Positions 24,464-34,810 of a DNA stretch of 64,000 nt are shown here, one piece after another. The DNA lies in contig NZ_JBDQQR010000001.1 in the NCBI RefSeq assembly GCF_039888675.1, positions 558,001 through 622,000 on the forward strand, given 5' to 3'. Made by a program: the position numbers and the translations under genes. Positions within the stretch are counted from its first letter, which is position 1; the number at the start of each line of letters is the position of its first letter. A model generated the notes under the pieces. The model did no database searches, was not told where the DNA came from, and saw only the letters and a list, made by a program, of their open reading frames with translations. This DNA comes from Mesorhizobium sp. CAU 1732. Its GTDB lineage: Bacteria > Pseudomonadota > Alphaproteobacteria > Rhizobiales > Rhizobiaceae.

Positions 24464-25063
24464 TCAGAGGGGTTTGATGCGTGGCGATGTTGCGCGGATG
24501 CGCAGGTTCTTCAGGCGATCGAACTCGGTTCTGACCATCTGCGCCATTGCGTCGAAGGAGGTCCGGCTTCGGGAGAGAGTGAGGATGCCGTGATAGAGGA
24601 CGATCAGATGCATCGTCGCCGCATCGGACGCCTTCGGCCCGAGTTCACGCCGCAGCACGCCGTCGATGGCGTCGCGCACCATGCCGAGCGTCTGCGCGAT
24701 GCCTTCGGAAGCGATGCCTTCGGCATTGCCGAACTCGACGATCGAGTTGGTGACGAGGCACCCGTAGCCATCCGACAGCGGTTCTTCGAGGACCGAGAGA
24801 AAGAGCTTTTCCAGATCGTCCAGCGTCGCGTCGGGACCGGCGAAGGCGGTGAGCCGCTGCCGGACGAACCAGTGGACGTAGTGCTGGAGCGCCGCCTTGA
24901 AGAGCCCGGCCTTGTCGCCGAACGCGTTGTAGATGCTGCCGGAGACGAGACCCGTCGCCTTTTCGAGATCCGCGATCGACACATCCCTGTAGCCGCGCTG
25001 CCGGAAGAGATTGCCGGCGGCTCCGAGGACTGCGTCCGAATTGAATGTGCGTGTGCGACCCAT
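24464..25063 (-). CDS. TetR family transcriptional regulator
   Basis: A 199-residue regulator with an N-terminal HTH (AAGNLFRQRGYRDVSIADLEKATGLVSGSIYNAFGDKAGLF), the standard TetR_N pattern including the G-x-x-Y-x-x-F/A-G/S-K-x-x-L-F end. The ligand domain resembles the C-terminal family that contains GCLVTNSIVEFG, seen in AcrR/NemR-like proteins that sense electrophiles. It is the first gene of a two-gene operon with the RidA-like gene. A palindromic region overlaps its start, consistent with self-repression. Confidence 0.9.
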   Translation of the reverse strand: MGRTRTFNSDAVLGAAGNLFRQRGYRDVSIADLEKATGLVSGSIYNAFGDKAGLFKAALQHYVHWFVRQRLTAFAGPDATLDDLEKLFLSVLEEPLSDGYGCLVTNSIVEFGNAEGIASEGIAQTLGMVRDAIDGVLRRELGPKASDAATMHLIVLYHGILTLSRSRTSFDAMAQMVRTEFDRLKNLRIRATSPRIKPL

Positions 25064-25069
25064 GGGGAT

Positions 25070-25100
25070 GATTGTAGAACGTCTATTTTAGAATGCAATC
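25070..25100 (-). promoter_or_regulatory. Putative TetR operator
   Basis: An imperfect 31-bp palindrome with GATTG/CAATC ends and an inner TCTA-ttt-TAGA element lies 7 bases before the tetR ATG. It is AT-rich in an otherwise GC-rich region. Size and position suit a TetR-dimer operator. Confidence 0.45.
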
Positions 25101-25227
25101 ATTAAAATTAATGGAACCGTCGGATGCGCAATTGCGGATTCCAGCAGACATCGATGGCCGCCATTTGTTGCGCGCCGCCCGCGCTGGTAGAACAGCGGCG
25201 GGGTGATTCTCTGATTTCGGTGACTGA

Positions 25228-26811
25228 ATGGAGCGCCTTGCCGGCAAGGTGATATTGCTGTGGGGATGGCGCAGGACGCTGGTGGCGCTCCTCGCGGGCG
25301 CGTTTGCCGCGCTGAGCCAGCCGCCCTTCGATTTTTTCGCGGTCTGTTTCGTCTCGTTTCCGATCCTCGTCTGGGTGATCGACGGCGCTGCCGAACAGCC
25401 CGGCGAGGGCGTTCTGCGCCGCATCCTGCGGCCCTTCCCGATCGGCTGGTGGTTCGGCTTCGGCTATTTCGTCGCCGGCATCTGGTGGACCGGCAACGCG
25501 CTGCTGGTCGAGGCCGAGCTGTTCGCCTGGGCGGTTCCGTTCGCTGTCCTCGGGCTTCCGGCGGTGCTGGGCATCTTCTACGGCCTCGCGGTGGTCATCG
25601 CGCGCCTGTTCTGGAGCGACGGGCTTGCACGGATCGCCGCGCTCGCCTTCGGCTTCGGCGTGGCCGAATGGGTGCGCGGCATCGCCTTTACGGGCTTCCC
25701 ATGGAACGCGGTCGGGCAGGCGGCGATGCCGGCACCGGTCCTGATGCAGTCGGTCGGCATCGTCGGCATGATCGGCATGAACGCGCTGGCGGTCTTCGTG
25801 TTCGCGATGCCGGCACTGCTCGCATCGCCGCGCGGACGCCGGACGGGTTTCGCGCTGGCCGCTCTTATGGCGGCGCTTCACGCGGGCTACGGCTTCTGGC
25901 GGCTGAACACCGCGCCGACCGACCCGGAGACGCTGATCAACGTACGGCTCGTGCAGCCCTCGATCGACCAGGCCGAGAAATGGGACAGCACGGTGCGCGA
26001 CCGCATCTTCCGGACCTATCTGGACCTGTCCGCGCGCCCTCCCGCCGACGGACAGGAGCAACCCGACCTGATCGTCTGGCCCGAGACCTCCGTGCCGTTC
26101 TTCCTGGCCGAGCGGCCCGATGCGCTGACCGCATTCGGCGAGCTCGTGCAGGACGGCCAGAGCCTGTTCGTCGGCGCGGTCCGCATCGAGGGCTACGGTT
26201 CGCAGGCGAACACGCGCTATTACAATTCCGTCGTGGCGATCAACGATTCCGGCGAGATCGTCGATGCCGTCGACAAGATCCACCTCGTTCCGTTCGGCGA
26301 GTATCTGCCGCTTGCCGATGTGCTGGGGCGCCTCGGCCTGACCCAGATCGTGCAGTCGGTCTCGGCCTTCTCCGCCGGCAGCGAGCGCCACCCGATTACC
26401 ACCGCAAGCGGCGCGAGGGTCCTGCCCTTCATCTGCTACGAGATCATTTTTCCCGGGATCGCCGGCTATGGCGACGCCGATGCCGATCTGATCCTGAACG
26501 TGACCAACGACGCGTGGTTCGGCGATACGCCGGGGCCGTACCAGCATTTCCGGCAGGCGCAGATCAGGGCCGTCGAGGCGGGCCGTCCGCTTGCCCGCGC
26601 AGCCAATAACGGCATTTCGGGTGTGGTCGACGCATACGGACAGGTGATCGACGCCTTTTCGGTGGATGCGGTCGGCGTGCTGGACGTCGCAGTGCCGCGC
26701 CAGAGCATCTCCTCGCCGGTGAACCCTCATCTTACAGGCGTAGTTCTGGTTGTGTTGCTTGGACTTTGGTCCGGTCTCGTCAGCCTGAATGTGGGACGTC
26801 GGTCCGATTGA
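25228..26811 (+). CDS. lnt: Apolipoprotein N-acyltransferase
   Basis: A 527-residue inner-membrane enzyme that adds the third acyl chain to the N-terminal cysteine of lipoproteins. About 6-7 helices occupy residues 1-215, then a nitrilase-like periplasmic domain. The catalytic triad is visible as E286 (WPETSVPF), K350 ([11 protein letters not shown]) and C403 (FICYEIIFP), matching E267, K335 and C387 of E. coli. It is transcribed ahead of an XRE regulator gene and metK, an order common in Hyphomicrobiales. The stop codon overlaps a promoter for the next gene. Confidence 0.96.
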   Translation: MERLAGKVILLWGWRRTLVALLAGAFAALSQPPFDFFAVCFVSFPILVWVIDGAAEQPGEGVLRRILRPFPIGWWFGFGYFVAGIWWTGNALLVEAELFAWAVPFAVLGLPAVLGIFYGLAVVIARLFWSDGLARIAALAFGFGVAEWVRGIAFTGFPWNAVGQAAMPAPVLMQSVGIVGMIGMNALAVFVFAMPALLASPRGRRTGFALAALMAALHAGYGFWRLNTAPTDPETLINVRLVQPSIDQAEKWDSTVRDRIFRTYLDLSARPPADGQEQPDLIVWPETSVPFFLAERPDALTAFGELVQDGQSLFVGAVRIEGYGSQANTRYYNSVVAINDSGEIVDAVDKIHLVPFGEYLPLADVLGRLGLTQIVQSVSAFSAGSERHPITTASGARVLPFICYEIIFPGIAGYGDADADLILNVTNDAWFGDTPGPYQHFRQAQIRAVEAGRPLARAANNGISGVVDAYGQVIDAFSVDAVGVLDVAVPRQSISSPVNPHLTGVVLVVLLGLWSGLVSLNVGRRSD

Positions 26812-26836
26812 CAGTGGTATATTAGAGATTCATATT
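26808..26836 (+). promoter_or_regulatory. Sigma-70-type promoter for the XRE gene
   Basis: TTGACA (26808-26813), a 17-bp spacer and CATATT (26831-26836). The -35 is perfect and the -10 matches 4 of 6. It overlaps the lnt stop codon and lies about 115 bp before the XRE start. Confidence 0.55.
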
Positions 26837-26951
26837 GCAACGCCGCTAGCCGAGGGATTCGCAGTGCTGGATCAAATGGGGGATACAGCAGACCCATCCC
26901 GGCAAAGGGCCGTGGACGACGCACGCCTCAATGGCGGCGGTGAGGGAAACA

Positions 26952-27356
26952 ATGCCTGAGAACAAGAAGAAACCCAATCCGATCGACATCCATGTTGGAG
27001 GTCGAATCCGATTGCGGCGCAATATGCTGGGCATGAGCCAGGAGAGACTGGGTGAAAGCCTCGGGATCACCTTCCAGCAAATCCAGAAATACGAAAAAGG
27101 CACCAATCGCGTCGGCGCAAGCCGCCTTCAGGCGATCGCCTCGATCCTCGAGGTTCCGGTGGCCTTCTTTTTCGAGGACGCGCCGGGCGGAACGCCAGGC
27201 GAGGGCCTGTCGGAGGAGAGTTCGACGACCTATGTGGTCGACTTCCTCTCCAGCACCGAAGGCCTGCGCCTCAACCGCGCCTTCGTGCGGATTTCCGACC
27301 CGAAGGTGAGAAGCCGCATCATCGATCTGGTGCGCGCACTGGCCGCCGAAGACTAG
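26952..27356 (+). CDS. XRE family transcriptional regulator
   Basis: This 134-residue protein has an HTH_3 domain at about residues 12-66: VGGRIRLRRNMLGMSQERLGESLGITFQQIQKYEKG, then NRVGASRLQAIASILEVPVAFFF. This is the Cro/CI-like regulator found next to lnt and metK in many rhizobia; the C-terminal half contains LRLNRAFVRISDPKVRSRIIDLVRALA. ATG 26952 is chosen for GAGGGAAACA just upstream. Its target is unknown; its conserved position before metK suggests a link to methionine/SAM metabolism. Confidence 0.9.
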   Translation: MPENKKKPNPIDIHVGGRIRLRRNMLGMSQERLGESLGITFQQIQKYEKGTNRVGASRLQAIASILEVPVAFFFEDAPGGTPGEGLSEESSTTYVVDFLSSTEGLRLNRAFVRISDPKVRSRIIDLVRALAAED

Positions 27357-27452
27357 CTGGAAAGCAGAACCACAAACGTTGCCCGCCCGCAACGCCAGCA
27401 CGCATCCGGATGCTTTTTCCCGAAGCGCCGGCGCCTGCGCATGTTTGTTCGC

Positions 27453-27480
27453 TTGACGTGGCGTCTTGCGCACGGATAAC
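27453..27480 (+). promoter_or_regulatory. Sigma-70-type promoter for metK
   Basis: TTGACG (27453-27458), a 16-bp spacer and GATAAC (27475-27480). It lies 54 bases before the metK start. Both boxes are imperfect but correctly spaced. Confidence 0.45.
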
Positions 27481-27514
27481 AGATGCCGTCGTTGCCGGGG
27501 GTCTCCGGCATCTG
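27480..27514 (+). promoter_or_regulatory. metK leader with two mutually exclusive hairpins
   Basis: CAGATGCCG (27480-27488) can pair perfectly with CGGCATCTG (27506-27514). Alternatively TGCCGG (about 27493-27498) can pair with CCGGCA (27505-27510), which uses the same right arm. The Shine-Dalgarno AGAGGGG begins 7 bases later. I do not see the SAM-II consensus, so a known SAM riboswitch class is not claimed. Confidence 0.4.
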
Positions 27515-27533
27515 CTTTCAAGAGGGGATACCC

Positions 27534-28817
<1,284 letters not shown>

Positions 28818-28833
28818 CGCCGCGCTGCCCGGC

Positions 28834-29532
28834 ATGTCTGAAGCACGGCGCACACGCTCGACGGAGGCCTTTTACGGCCGCCGTCGAGGCAAGTCGCTGA
28901 GCCCTGCGCAGGCGGGCGCGTCCGCGCGCCTGCTGCCCGACCTCAAGCTCGATCTTTCGACACAAGCCCCGTCCGATCTGACCGGCCTCTTTGCCGCGCC
29001 GGTGACTGACGTGCGCCTCGAGATCGGCTTCGGCGGCGGCGAGCATCTGCACCACGAAACCGGGCGCTTCCCGCAATCAGGCTTCATCGGCGTCGAACCC
29101 TTCGTCAACGGCATGGCGAAGCTGGTTGCGAAGATCGCTGAGGAGCCGCGCGAAAACCTGCGCTTCCACGACGACGACGCGACGCAACTGCTCGACTGGC
29201 TGCCGGATGCGTCGCTCGACGGGATCGACCTGTTCTATCCCGATCCCTGGCCGAAGAAGAAGCACTGGAAGCGCCGGTTCGTGAACGTGGCCAATCTCGA
29301 CCGCTTCGCGCGCGTGCTGAAGCCGGGCGCGCCGTTCCGCTTCGCGTCCGACATAGACACCTATGTGAACTGGACGCTGCTCGCATGCCGCGACCACGGC
29401 GCGTTCGACTGGCAGGCGGCTTCCGCGCTCGACTGGCGCACGCCCTACGAGGCATGGCCCGGCACGCGCTACGAGGCCAAGGCGATCCGGGAAGGCCGCA
29501 CGCCGGCCTATCTGACGTTCGTCAGGGGCTAG
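28834..29532 (+). CDS. trmB: tRNA (guanine-N7-)-methyltransferase
   Basis: This 232-residue enzyme methylates G46 of tRNAs with SAM. The SAM-binding motif [14 protein letters not shown] and the family signature [19 protein letters not shown] are present, followed by the C-terminal [20 protein letters not shown] substrate loop. ATG 28834 ([19 protein letters not shown]) is preferred; ATG 28801, which overlaps the metK stop, is possible. The pairing with metK, its cofactor supplier, is a conserved rhizobial order. Confidence 0.95.
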   Translation: MSEARRTRSTEAFYGRRRGKSLSPAQAGASARLLPDLKLDLSTQAPSDLTGLFAAPVTDVRLEIGFGGGEHLHHETGRFPQSGFIGVEPFVNGMAKLVAKIAEEPRENLRFHDDDATQLLDWLPDASLDGIDLFYPDPWPKKKHWKRRFVNVANLDRFARVLKPGAPFRFASDIDTYVNWTLLACRDHGAFDWQAASALDWRTPYEAWPGTRYEAKAIREGRTPAYLTFVRG

Positions 29533-29586
29533 ATTTTCGGGTCTGGCTGCGCGTGCTCCTGCACGATTTCGGGGGGGGGGGTGAAC

Positions 29587-29714
29587 ACCCCCTCCACCGC
29601 CTACGGCGGTCCCCCTCCCCCGCTTCGCAGGGGTGGACCCAGCGTTGCGGACGGCCTCAACCTCGATCCTCCCCCATTTTCATGGGGGAGGGGGACCACG
29701 AAGTGTGGAGGGGG
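29587..29714. repeat. Intergenic palindromic repeat, family A
   Basis: ACCCCCTCCACCGCC on the left and AAGTGTGGAGGGGG on the right, with the usual CCCATTTTCATGGG hairpin and GATCCTCCCCC centre. The right arm has lost two bases compared with the 6631-6760 copy. The 366-bp gap 29533-29898 holds this repeat and a minus-strand terminator; the rest (about 29793-29898) shows nothing I can name. Confidence 0.82.
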
Positions 29715-29743
29715 CGTTTCAGCCGGAAACTGGGAAAACATTG

Positions 29744-29792
29744 CAAAAAAACAGCCGGCCCGTCTCACCCCTGCAGGGAGACGGGCCGGCTG
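29744..29792 (-). terminator. Strong rho-independent terminator
   Basis: On the minus strand a perfect 15-bp stem CAGCCGGCCCGTCTC / GAGACGGGCCGGCTG with an 11-base loop is followed by a TTTTTTT tract. It lies about 107 bases after the stop of the small gene at 29899-30063 and ends that leftward transcript. Confidence 0.85.
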
Positions 29793-29898
29793 GCATGCGG
29801 GCAATGGATGCCCGCGTGGCCGGCGGCGCAGCGAAAGCGAGGCGCGCCGTGGAGGGCGCCTTCGCAGGCTGCAGCCGCCTGGCCGCTAGAGTGCGCCG

Positions 29899-30063
29899 TT
29901 AGAAGCGCTTGATGCCGCGGAACTGGTCGGGGTCGATGCCGAGACGCTGAAGATCAGCGGTACGGGCCGGCCTGCGGTCGCGCGTGGCAGCCGAGACGGC
30001 GATCGCGCTTCCTACTATATCGAGGAATTCGGAAATTCCCTTCGTCAGAAATCTGGTGGACAT
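29899..30063 (-). CDS. Small DUF1127-like protein
   Basis: A 54-residue protein: a helical N-terminal half (FLTKGISEFLDIVGSAIAVSAATR) and an end reading TADLQRLGIDPDQFRGIKRF. The L-x-x-L-G-I-x-x-x-x-F end is the DUF1127 C-terminal pattern. ATG 30063 is chosen; a longer start at 30129 adds unlike sequence. It is monocistronic, with a strong terminator downstream, as is common for abundantly expressed rhizobial DUF1127 genes. RNA-binding or regulatory roles are known for other members only. Confidence 0.7.
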   Translation of the reverse strand: MSTRFLTKGISEFLDIVGSAIAVSAATRDRRPARTADLQRLGIDPDQFRGIKRF

Positions 30064-30207
30064 GGTCGTTGCCTTTCGCGTTGTGCGATGCAACACAGAT
30101 AGGAGGCCGACTGCCGCTGCGGTAGGCATGTTTCGGCATTGCTGGCATGCGTTTTGTGCAATGCAGCATTAACGGGACGTGAAGCGGCGCTGCCTTCCCG
30201 ACACCCG

Positions 30208-31023
30208 TCAGTTGGTCTTCTTCTTCTCTTCGTCCTTGAGCTGGTTCCAGGCGTTCTGCTGGGAGAGCATCTGGCGCAGATAGGTCACGTTCGCCTGCGC
30301 CTGTTCGGGCGAAAGCTCGCGGCTGGCGATCTGCTCGGCTTCCTGGAAACGGCCCTGCAGCCCGACGACGAGCGCGAGGTTCTGGCGCACGCGGCTGTCG
30401 GCGCCGGGCGCATTAGCGGCCTGCGTGAGGTAGCTCTCGGACGTCTTGAGATCGCCGCTGAGCAGGTGAGACATGCCCAGATTGGACAGGATCGAGGGCT
30501 CGCCCGGCTTCATGTCGAGCGCGCGGCGATAGATCTGGCGCGCGTCGTCCGGCTTGCCGAGCTGGTCGAGGATGGCGGCTTCGGCGGACAGAAGCTTCCA
30601 GTCGGGATATTCCGGCGTCTGGGCGCGGCGAACCGCGTCGAGCGCGGGTTCGAGCTCGCCCGCCGATGCCAGCGCCTTGCCATAGGCCGCAAGCACCTGC
30701 CGCTCCTGCGGATAGTCGATGGCGAGCTTGCGCATCACGGCCAGGGCCTGGTCGGAGCGCCCGTCCATCTGGAGGACCGACGCGTAGCCCATGGCGGTGT
30801 TCATATCCTTGGGGTTCTTCGCATAGGACCGGCCGAGCCTCTCGACCTGCGAACCGACCTGTTGCGACGACATGGCGGTGGCGGGCGTGCCGGAGCCCCG
30901 GCTGATCGACCCGGTCGTAAGCTTGTCGCTGGCGCAGCCGGCAAGGGCAAGAGTCATGAGGGCAGCGGCCACAGAAGTGGCGACGCGTTTGCCCGTTGCG
31001 TTCGCGATGCGGTCGGTCACCAT
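30208..31023 (-). CDS. Tetratricopeptide repeat lipoprotein, TadD-like
   Basis: This 271-residue protein has a lipobox LALAGCAS (Cys30) after a short signal peptide, so it is probably a lipoprotein. About four TPR units follow: DMNTAMGYASVLQMDGRSDQALAV, QVLAAYGKALASAGELEPALDAV, LSAEAAILDQLGKPDDARQIYRRAL and ILSNLGMSHLLSGDLKTSESYL, read in separate stretches. The end is Lys-rich. It resembles TadD, the assembly lipoprotein of tight-adherence pili, though no other tad gene is in the window; in rhizobia tadD homologs can lie apart from the main cluster. ATG 31023 has AGGGG upstream. Confidence 0.82.
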   Translation of the reverse strand: MVTDRIANATGKRVATSVAAALMTLALAGCASDKLTTGSISRGSGTPATAMSSQQVGSQVERLGRSYAKNPKDMNTAMGYASVLQMDGRSDQALAVMRKLAIDYPQERQVLAAYGKALASAGELEPALDAVRRAQTPEYPDWKLLSAEAAILDQLGKPDDARQIYRRALDMKPGEPSILSNLGMSHLLSGDLKTSESYLTQAANAPGADSRVRQNLALVVGLQGRFQEAEQIASRELSPEQAQANVTYLRQMLSQQNAWNQLKDEEKKKTN

Positions 31024-31125
31024 ATGCCCGGTCCCCTGCAAATTCGCCGCCTGCTTCGGCGGCGCGTGGAAACGAGCAATATTCCGTTAACCCTAACGGA
31101 GGGTTAAAGGCGGGTCCCGGCCGGG

Positions 31126-31923
31126 CTACTTGCAGAGCACGGACTGGGGAAACTGGCAGGGTTCTCCCAGCGCGGTGTATCCGACCCAATCGACCTCCAT
31201 CTTGATGGGCTCGGTGACGGGCGTGAACGGCCCCATCCAGTCGGTCAGCGTATCCGTGCCCCACAGGCTGAAGAAGATGCGCTGCGGATTGGTCGGGATG
31301 CGGAACGCCTCGTCGATGGTGCGGACGAGTTCGCCATTGATGAAATACTCGATCTTGTCCGGGGTCCATGTGATCGCGTAGTCGATGAAGTCGGAATCCG
31401 ACGGATAGGGCAGGTCGTGGTTCTGTCCGCTGCCGATCTCGCCGTCGCCGCTGATGCCGTTCACGAAGGTCGTGGTCTGCACCTTGCCGGTGTCGCGCAG
31501 CAGGATTTCGAAGTCGATCTCGTCATGCGGCTTGCCCTGGGTGGGGCCGATATAGCTGAAGAAGGCGGCGTTGAGCCCGGACCCGGACGGGGTTTTCAGC
31601 CGTGCCTCGAACGTGCCGTGGCCGATGGCCTGCTTGGTCTGCAATGCTCCGCAGCTATATTGCCGGTCCTTGTAAGGACGGGGCGCGAAGCCGACCCGCA
31701 AAATGCCGTCCTCGATGCTCACCTGGTTCGAGGCCCATGTGCAGTTCTGGTAGGCGCCGGTCGCCCAGCCATCGGCGACGTACCAGCGCTGGGTGTTGAA
31801 AGTGTCGAAATCGTCGAAGAAGCTGGCCTGCTGCGCGAAGGCGGCAGGCGCCACGAGCAAACATGGAAAGACCGTCAGGGCATGGAGGAGGGAGGCGCGG
31901 TGCAATCCGGTCTTGTGCATCAA
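31126..31923 (-). CDS. Secreted glycoside hydrolase family 16 beta-glucanase, ExoK-like
   Basis: This 265-residue protein has a Sec signal peptide (about residues 1-30, ending VAPAAFA) and a GH16 jelly-roll. The catalytic signature HDEIDFEIL gives nucleophile E135, D137 and acid/base E139. GTFEARLKTPSGSGLNAAFFSY is the strand before it. The closest described relatives are ExoK-type endo-beta-glucanases that trim succinoglycan or related beta-glucans outside the cell. Two Cys pairs may form disulfides. It is divergent from an ExoH-like acyltransferase gene, hinting at a shared polysaccharide, but no exo biosynthesis cluster is nearby. Confidence 0.88.
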   Translation of the reverse strand: MMHKTGLHRASLLHALTVFPCLLVAPAAFAQQASFFDDFDTFNTQRWYVADGWATGAYQNCTWASNQVSIEDGILRVGFAPRPYKDRQYSCGALQTKQAIGHGTFEARLKTPSGSGLNAAFFSYIGPTQGKPHDEIDFEILLRDTGKVQTTTFVNGISGDGEIGSGQNHDLPYPSDSDFIDYAITWTPDKIEYFINGELVRTIDEAFRIPTNPQRIFFSLWGTDTLTDWMGPFTPVTEPIKMEVDWVGYTALGEPCQFPQSVLCK

Positions 31924-32100
31924 TCATCTCTTGCTGGTGTTCGTGTTCGCGGAACCAGAGGAACGCGGCTCCGATCGTAAAAGTCAAATCTGGCCGAAAG
32001 TGGCCCTGGACAAAGAGAGGCTGCAATCACGGTGATGCCAGAAAGGGCGGATAGTCGGATCGCAAGCGCTGTCGCCGCCATGCGTGCTGCGGCGTTCGAC

Positions 32101-32130
32101 TTGACAGGACCACCTGTTCCCGAGGCTAAT
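32101..32130 (+). promoter_or_regulatory. Sigma-70-type promoter for the acyltransferase gene
   Basis: TTGACA (32101-32106), an 18-bp spacer and GCTAAT (32125-32130), 45 bases before the ATG at 32175. The -35 is perfect; the -10 matches 4 of 6. Confidence 0.5.
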
Positions 32131-32174
32131 GCGCGCAATCGGAGCGCGGCCCAATCCGCGATGAAAGCGACGAC

Positions 32175-33257
32175 ATGAGCATAGACGTTCTGAAGCCCGC
32201 CGATGCTCCCCCCAAGGCGGGCGTCCGCGAACCGGCCAGCCCGGTCCACATCTTCTCGCAAAGACTGTTCCTGACCCGCCTGATCCTGATCGTGCTGGTG
32301 GTCTATGTGCATTTTCCGCTGGACGTGCCGGCCGTGCGCAGCCTCAGTGCGTTGAACCCGCTCGAGCCGGCCTACATCGCCAACGCGACGTTCCTGCGGT
32401 TCTCGGTGACGATTCTGACCATCATGTCCGGCTTCATCCTGTTTGCCAGCGGGGCGGACCAGCAGGGAATGCGGACGGTGACGAAGAAGGTGCGGACGCT
32501 GCTGGTGCCCTTCCTCTTCTGGAACCTGTCGCTGGTGGCGGTGCTGTACATCGCGCAACGCCTCGGCATCCTGAGCGGGCAACGCCTTGACCTGCTGAAC
32601 GCCGACGCCTCGACCTGGGCCGACGCGACGCTGGCCTGGAGCACGAGGCCGGTGAACTATCCGCTGTACTTCCTGCGCGACCTGTTCGTCATCTCGCTGA
32701 TCGCCATCGCGGCCACGCGGATCGTGCGGGCCCACGTGATTCCGGTGATCGCGGTCTGCGTGCTGGTTGCCGCGTACAATCTCGACGGCAATCTCGTCCT
32801 GCGCACGCCGATGCTGATCGCGTTCTTCATCGGCGCAGCGCTTGCGATCTACAAGGTGCCTCTCGACAGCCTGGACCGAAGCCTGCCCTATTTCGCGCCG
32901 CTTCTCGTCGTGGCGTGCCTGGCGCATTATTATTATCCGAGCGACAGCAGCGGCCTGCTGATCAGCATTCTGGGCGGGCTCACCGTCTGGACGTTCACGG
33001 CACTGGTCGACAGCTCGCCCGCCATGCAGAAACTGGTGCCGTTCGCCAAATTCGCGTTCCCGATCTACCTGCTCCACGGCATCATCCTGTTCGCCGTCCT
33101 TGCGCTGGGCATCGAGATCACCAACTCGTTCGGCGGTCTCGTGCTGTGGCTGGTGCTGCCGCTGCTAATCGCTGTCGTCAGCGCCTTGCTGTTCCGGCTG
33201 TTCAGCCTGATCCTGCCGCGACTCGCATCGTTCGTGACGGGCGGGCGGGGCGCTTAG
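32175..33257 (+). CDS. Acyltransferase 3 family membrane protein, ExoH-like
   Basis: A 360-residue inner-membrane protein with about 10 predicted helices. The first helix carries the short conserved stretch IVLVVYVHFPLDVP; its Val-His-Phe resembles the catalytic His of acyltransferase-3 proteins. ATFLRFSVTILTIMSGFILF and KKVRTLLVPFLFWN are also family-typical. ExoH adds succinyl groups to the repeating unit of succinoglycan; related proteins add acetyl groups to other glycans. It is divergent from the ExoK-like hydrolase gene 251 bp away. The donor and target sugar cannot be read from sequence. Confidence 0.82.
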   Translation: MSIDVLKPADAPPKAGVREPASPVHIFSQRLFLTRLILIVLVVYVHFPLDVPAVRSLSALNPLEPAYIANATFLRFSVTILTIMSGFILFASGADQQGMRTVTKKVRTLLVPFLFWNLSLVAVLYIAQRLGILSGQRLDLLNADASTWADATLAWSTRPVNYPLYFLRDLFVISLIAIAATRIVRAHVIPVIAVCVLVAAYNLDGNLVLRTPMLIAFFIGAALAIYKVPLDSLDRSLPYFAPLLVVACLAHYYYPSDSSGLLISILGGLTVWTFTALVDSSPAMQKLVPFAKFAFPIYLLHGIILFAVLALGIEITNSFGGLVLWLVLPLLIAVVSALLFRLFSLILPRLASFVTGGRGA

Positions 33258-33363
33258 GGTTCACCACTCCGCGTTACACGCGATCATGAATTTTGCACGC
33301 TCCCCTATGGAAGCTTGAGAAGCGCGGGCGTATCTTGCCGGCATCTGCGCATCGAGGATTTTC

Positions 33364-34737
33364 ATGCCACTGACACTGACTGACCAGCCGTCCGCCGATG
33401 CGCGTCCGGTCCACCTCGTCACGGAAGCGAGCTTCGCGTCCCTGCCGATCGACGAGGATGCCCGGCGCTGGGCCACGGCCAACGGGTTCACGGGGCAGGC
33501 CGGCCGGCTGCTCGTGATGCCGGGCAAGGATGGCGGCGTGTCCGGCGCGATCCTGGGCGTCGCCGCGGAACGCTACGGATTGTCGCCGCTCGCGACCGGC
33601 GCGCTGGCGCAGAAACTGCCCGCAGGCGCCTGGGCGCTGGCCGGCAAGGTGGATGACCCGGACCTCGCAGGCCTCGGCCTGATCCTCGGCAGCTACGCAT
33701 TCTCGCGCTACCGAAAGACGGAGACGCCGGAGATCAGCTTCGCCGCACCGGCCGGGGCGGATGTGGCGGCCGCGAACCGGCGCGGCGAGGCCGTGTTTTT
33801 GGTTCGCGACCTCATCAACACGCCGGCAAACGACATGGGTCCGGATGCGCTGGAGGCGGCGGCGCGGGCTCTGGCCGAGAAACACGGCGCGATCGCGTCG
33901 GTCGTGACGGGCGACGCGCTTCTGGCGCAGAATTTTCCGATGATACACGCGGTCGGCCGCGCGGCCGCACAGGCGCCGCGCCTGATCGATATCGCCTGGG
34001 GGCCGGAGGGCGCGCGCAAGGTGACGCTGGTCGGCAAGGGCGTCTGCTTCGACACCGGCGGGCTCGACATCAAGCCGGCATCCGGCATGCTCCTGATGAA
34101 GAAGGATATGGGCGGCGCGGCCAATGTGCTCGGCCTCGCATCCATGATCATGGGCGCGGGCATGAACGTGCGCCTGCGGGTGCTGATCCCGGCCGTGGAG
34201 AATTCGATCGCCGGCAACGCGTTCCGGCCCGGCGACATCCTGACGAGCCGCAAGGGCCACACGGTCGAGATCGGCAACACCGACGCCGAGGGCCGCCTTG
34301 TGCTTGCCGATGCGCTGGCGCTGGGCGACGAGGACGAACCCGATCTGATGATCGACATGGCGACGCTGACGGGGGCCGCGCGCGTCGCGCTGGGGCCGGA
34401 TCTGCCGCCGTTCTTCACCGACGACGAGACGCTTGCATCCGACCTCGCCACGGCCTCGATCGAGGTCGCAGACCCTGTGTGGCGCATGCCGCTGTGGAAG
34501 CCGTACGACCAGCGGCTTGCGTCCAAGGTGGCCGACTTCAACAATGTGAACACGGACGGCTTCGCCGGCGCGGTGACGGCCGCGCTGTTCCTTCGCCGGT
34601 TCGTGTCGCGTGCGAAGAGCTGGGCGCATTTCGACGTGTTCGGCTGGAGCCCGGTGGAGCGCCCGCATTGCCCGATCGGCGGCGAGGCGCAGGCGATCCG
34701 CGCCATCGAGAACGTTCTGGCGAAGCGGTTCAAGTAG
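33364..34737 (+). CDS. M17 family leucyl aminopeptidase
   Basis: A 457-residue cytosolic metallo-aminopeptidase. The M17 signature NTDAEGRLVLADAL gives metal-binding Asp and Glu and the active-site Arg; VGKGVCFDTGGLDIKPASGM(L) with a following MKKDMGGAA supplies the catalytic Lys residues and further metal ligands. The N-terminal domain is divergent and shorter than in PepA, as in the rhizobial leucyl aminopeptidase-like group. In many Hyphomicrobiales this gene directly precedes the NlpC/P60 gene; here the two are separated by about 1.5 kb (DUF1428 tandem gene, repeat, MarR gene). Confidence 0.94.
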   Translation: MPLTLTDQPSADARPVHLVTEASFASLPIDEDARRWATANGFTGQAGRLLVMPGKDGGVSGAILGVAAERYGLSPLATGALAQKLPAGAWALAGKVDDPDLAGLGLILGSYAFSRYRKTETPEISFAAPAGADVAAANRRGEAVFLVRDLINTPANDMGPDALEAAARALAEKHGAIASVVTGDALLAQNFPMIHAVGRAAAQAPRLIDIAWGPEGARKVTLVGKGVCFDTGGLDIKPASGMLLMKKDMGGAANVLGLASMIMGAGMNVRLRVLIPAVENSIAGNAFRPGDILTSRKGHTVEIGNTDAEGRLVLADALALGDEDEPDLMIDMATLTGAARVALGPDLPPFFTDDETLASDLATASIEVADPVWRMPLWKPYDQRLASKVADFNNVNTDGFAGAVTAALFLRRFVSRAKSWAHFDVFGWSPVERPHCPIGGEAQAIRAIENVLAKRFK

Positions 34738-34810
34738 CCCTCGATCGAGGGACCGGCGGACGCTGCCGGTTGCCTTGTCAGCGATCTGTCAGGAGCGGCA
34801 AGGCGCGGCT

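Noticed and set aside
27357..27533. SAM-II or SAM/SAH riboswitch before metK
   Set aside because: I could not find the conserved core of either class; only a hairpin pair is reported, as a candidate leader structure.
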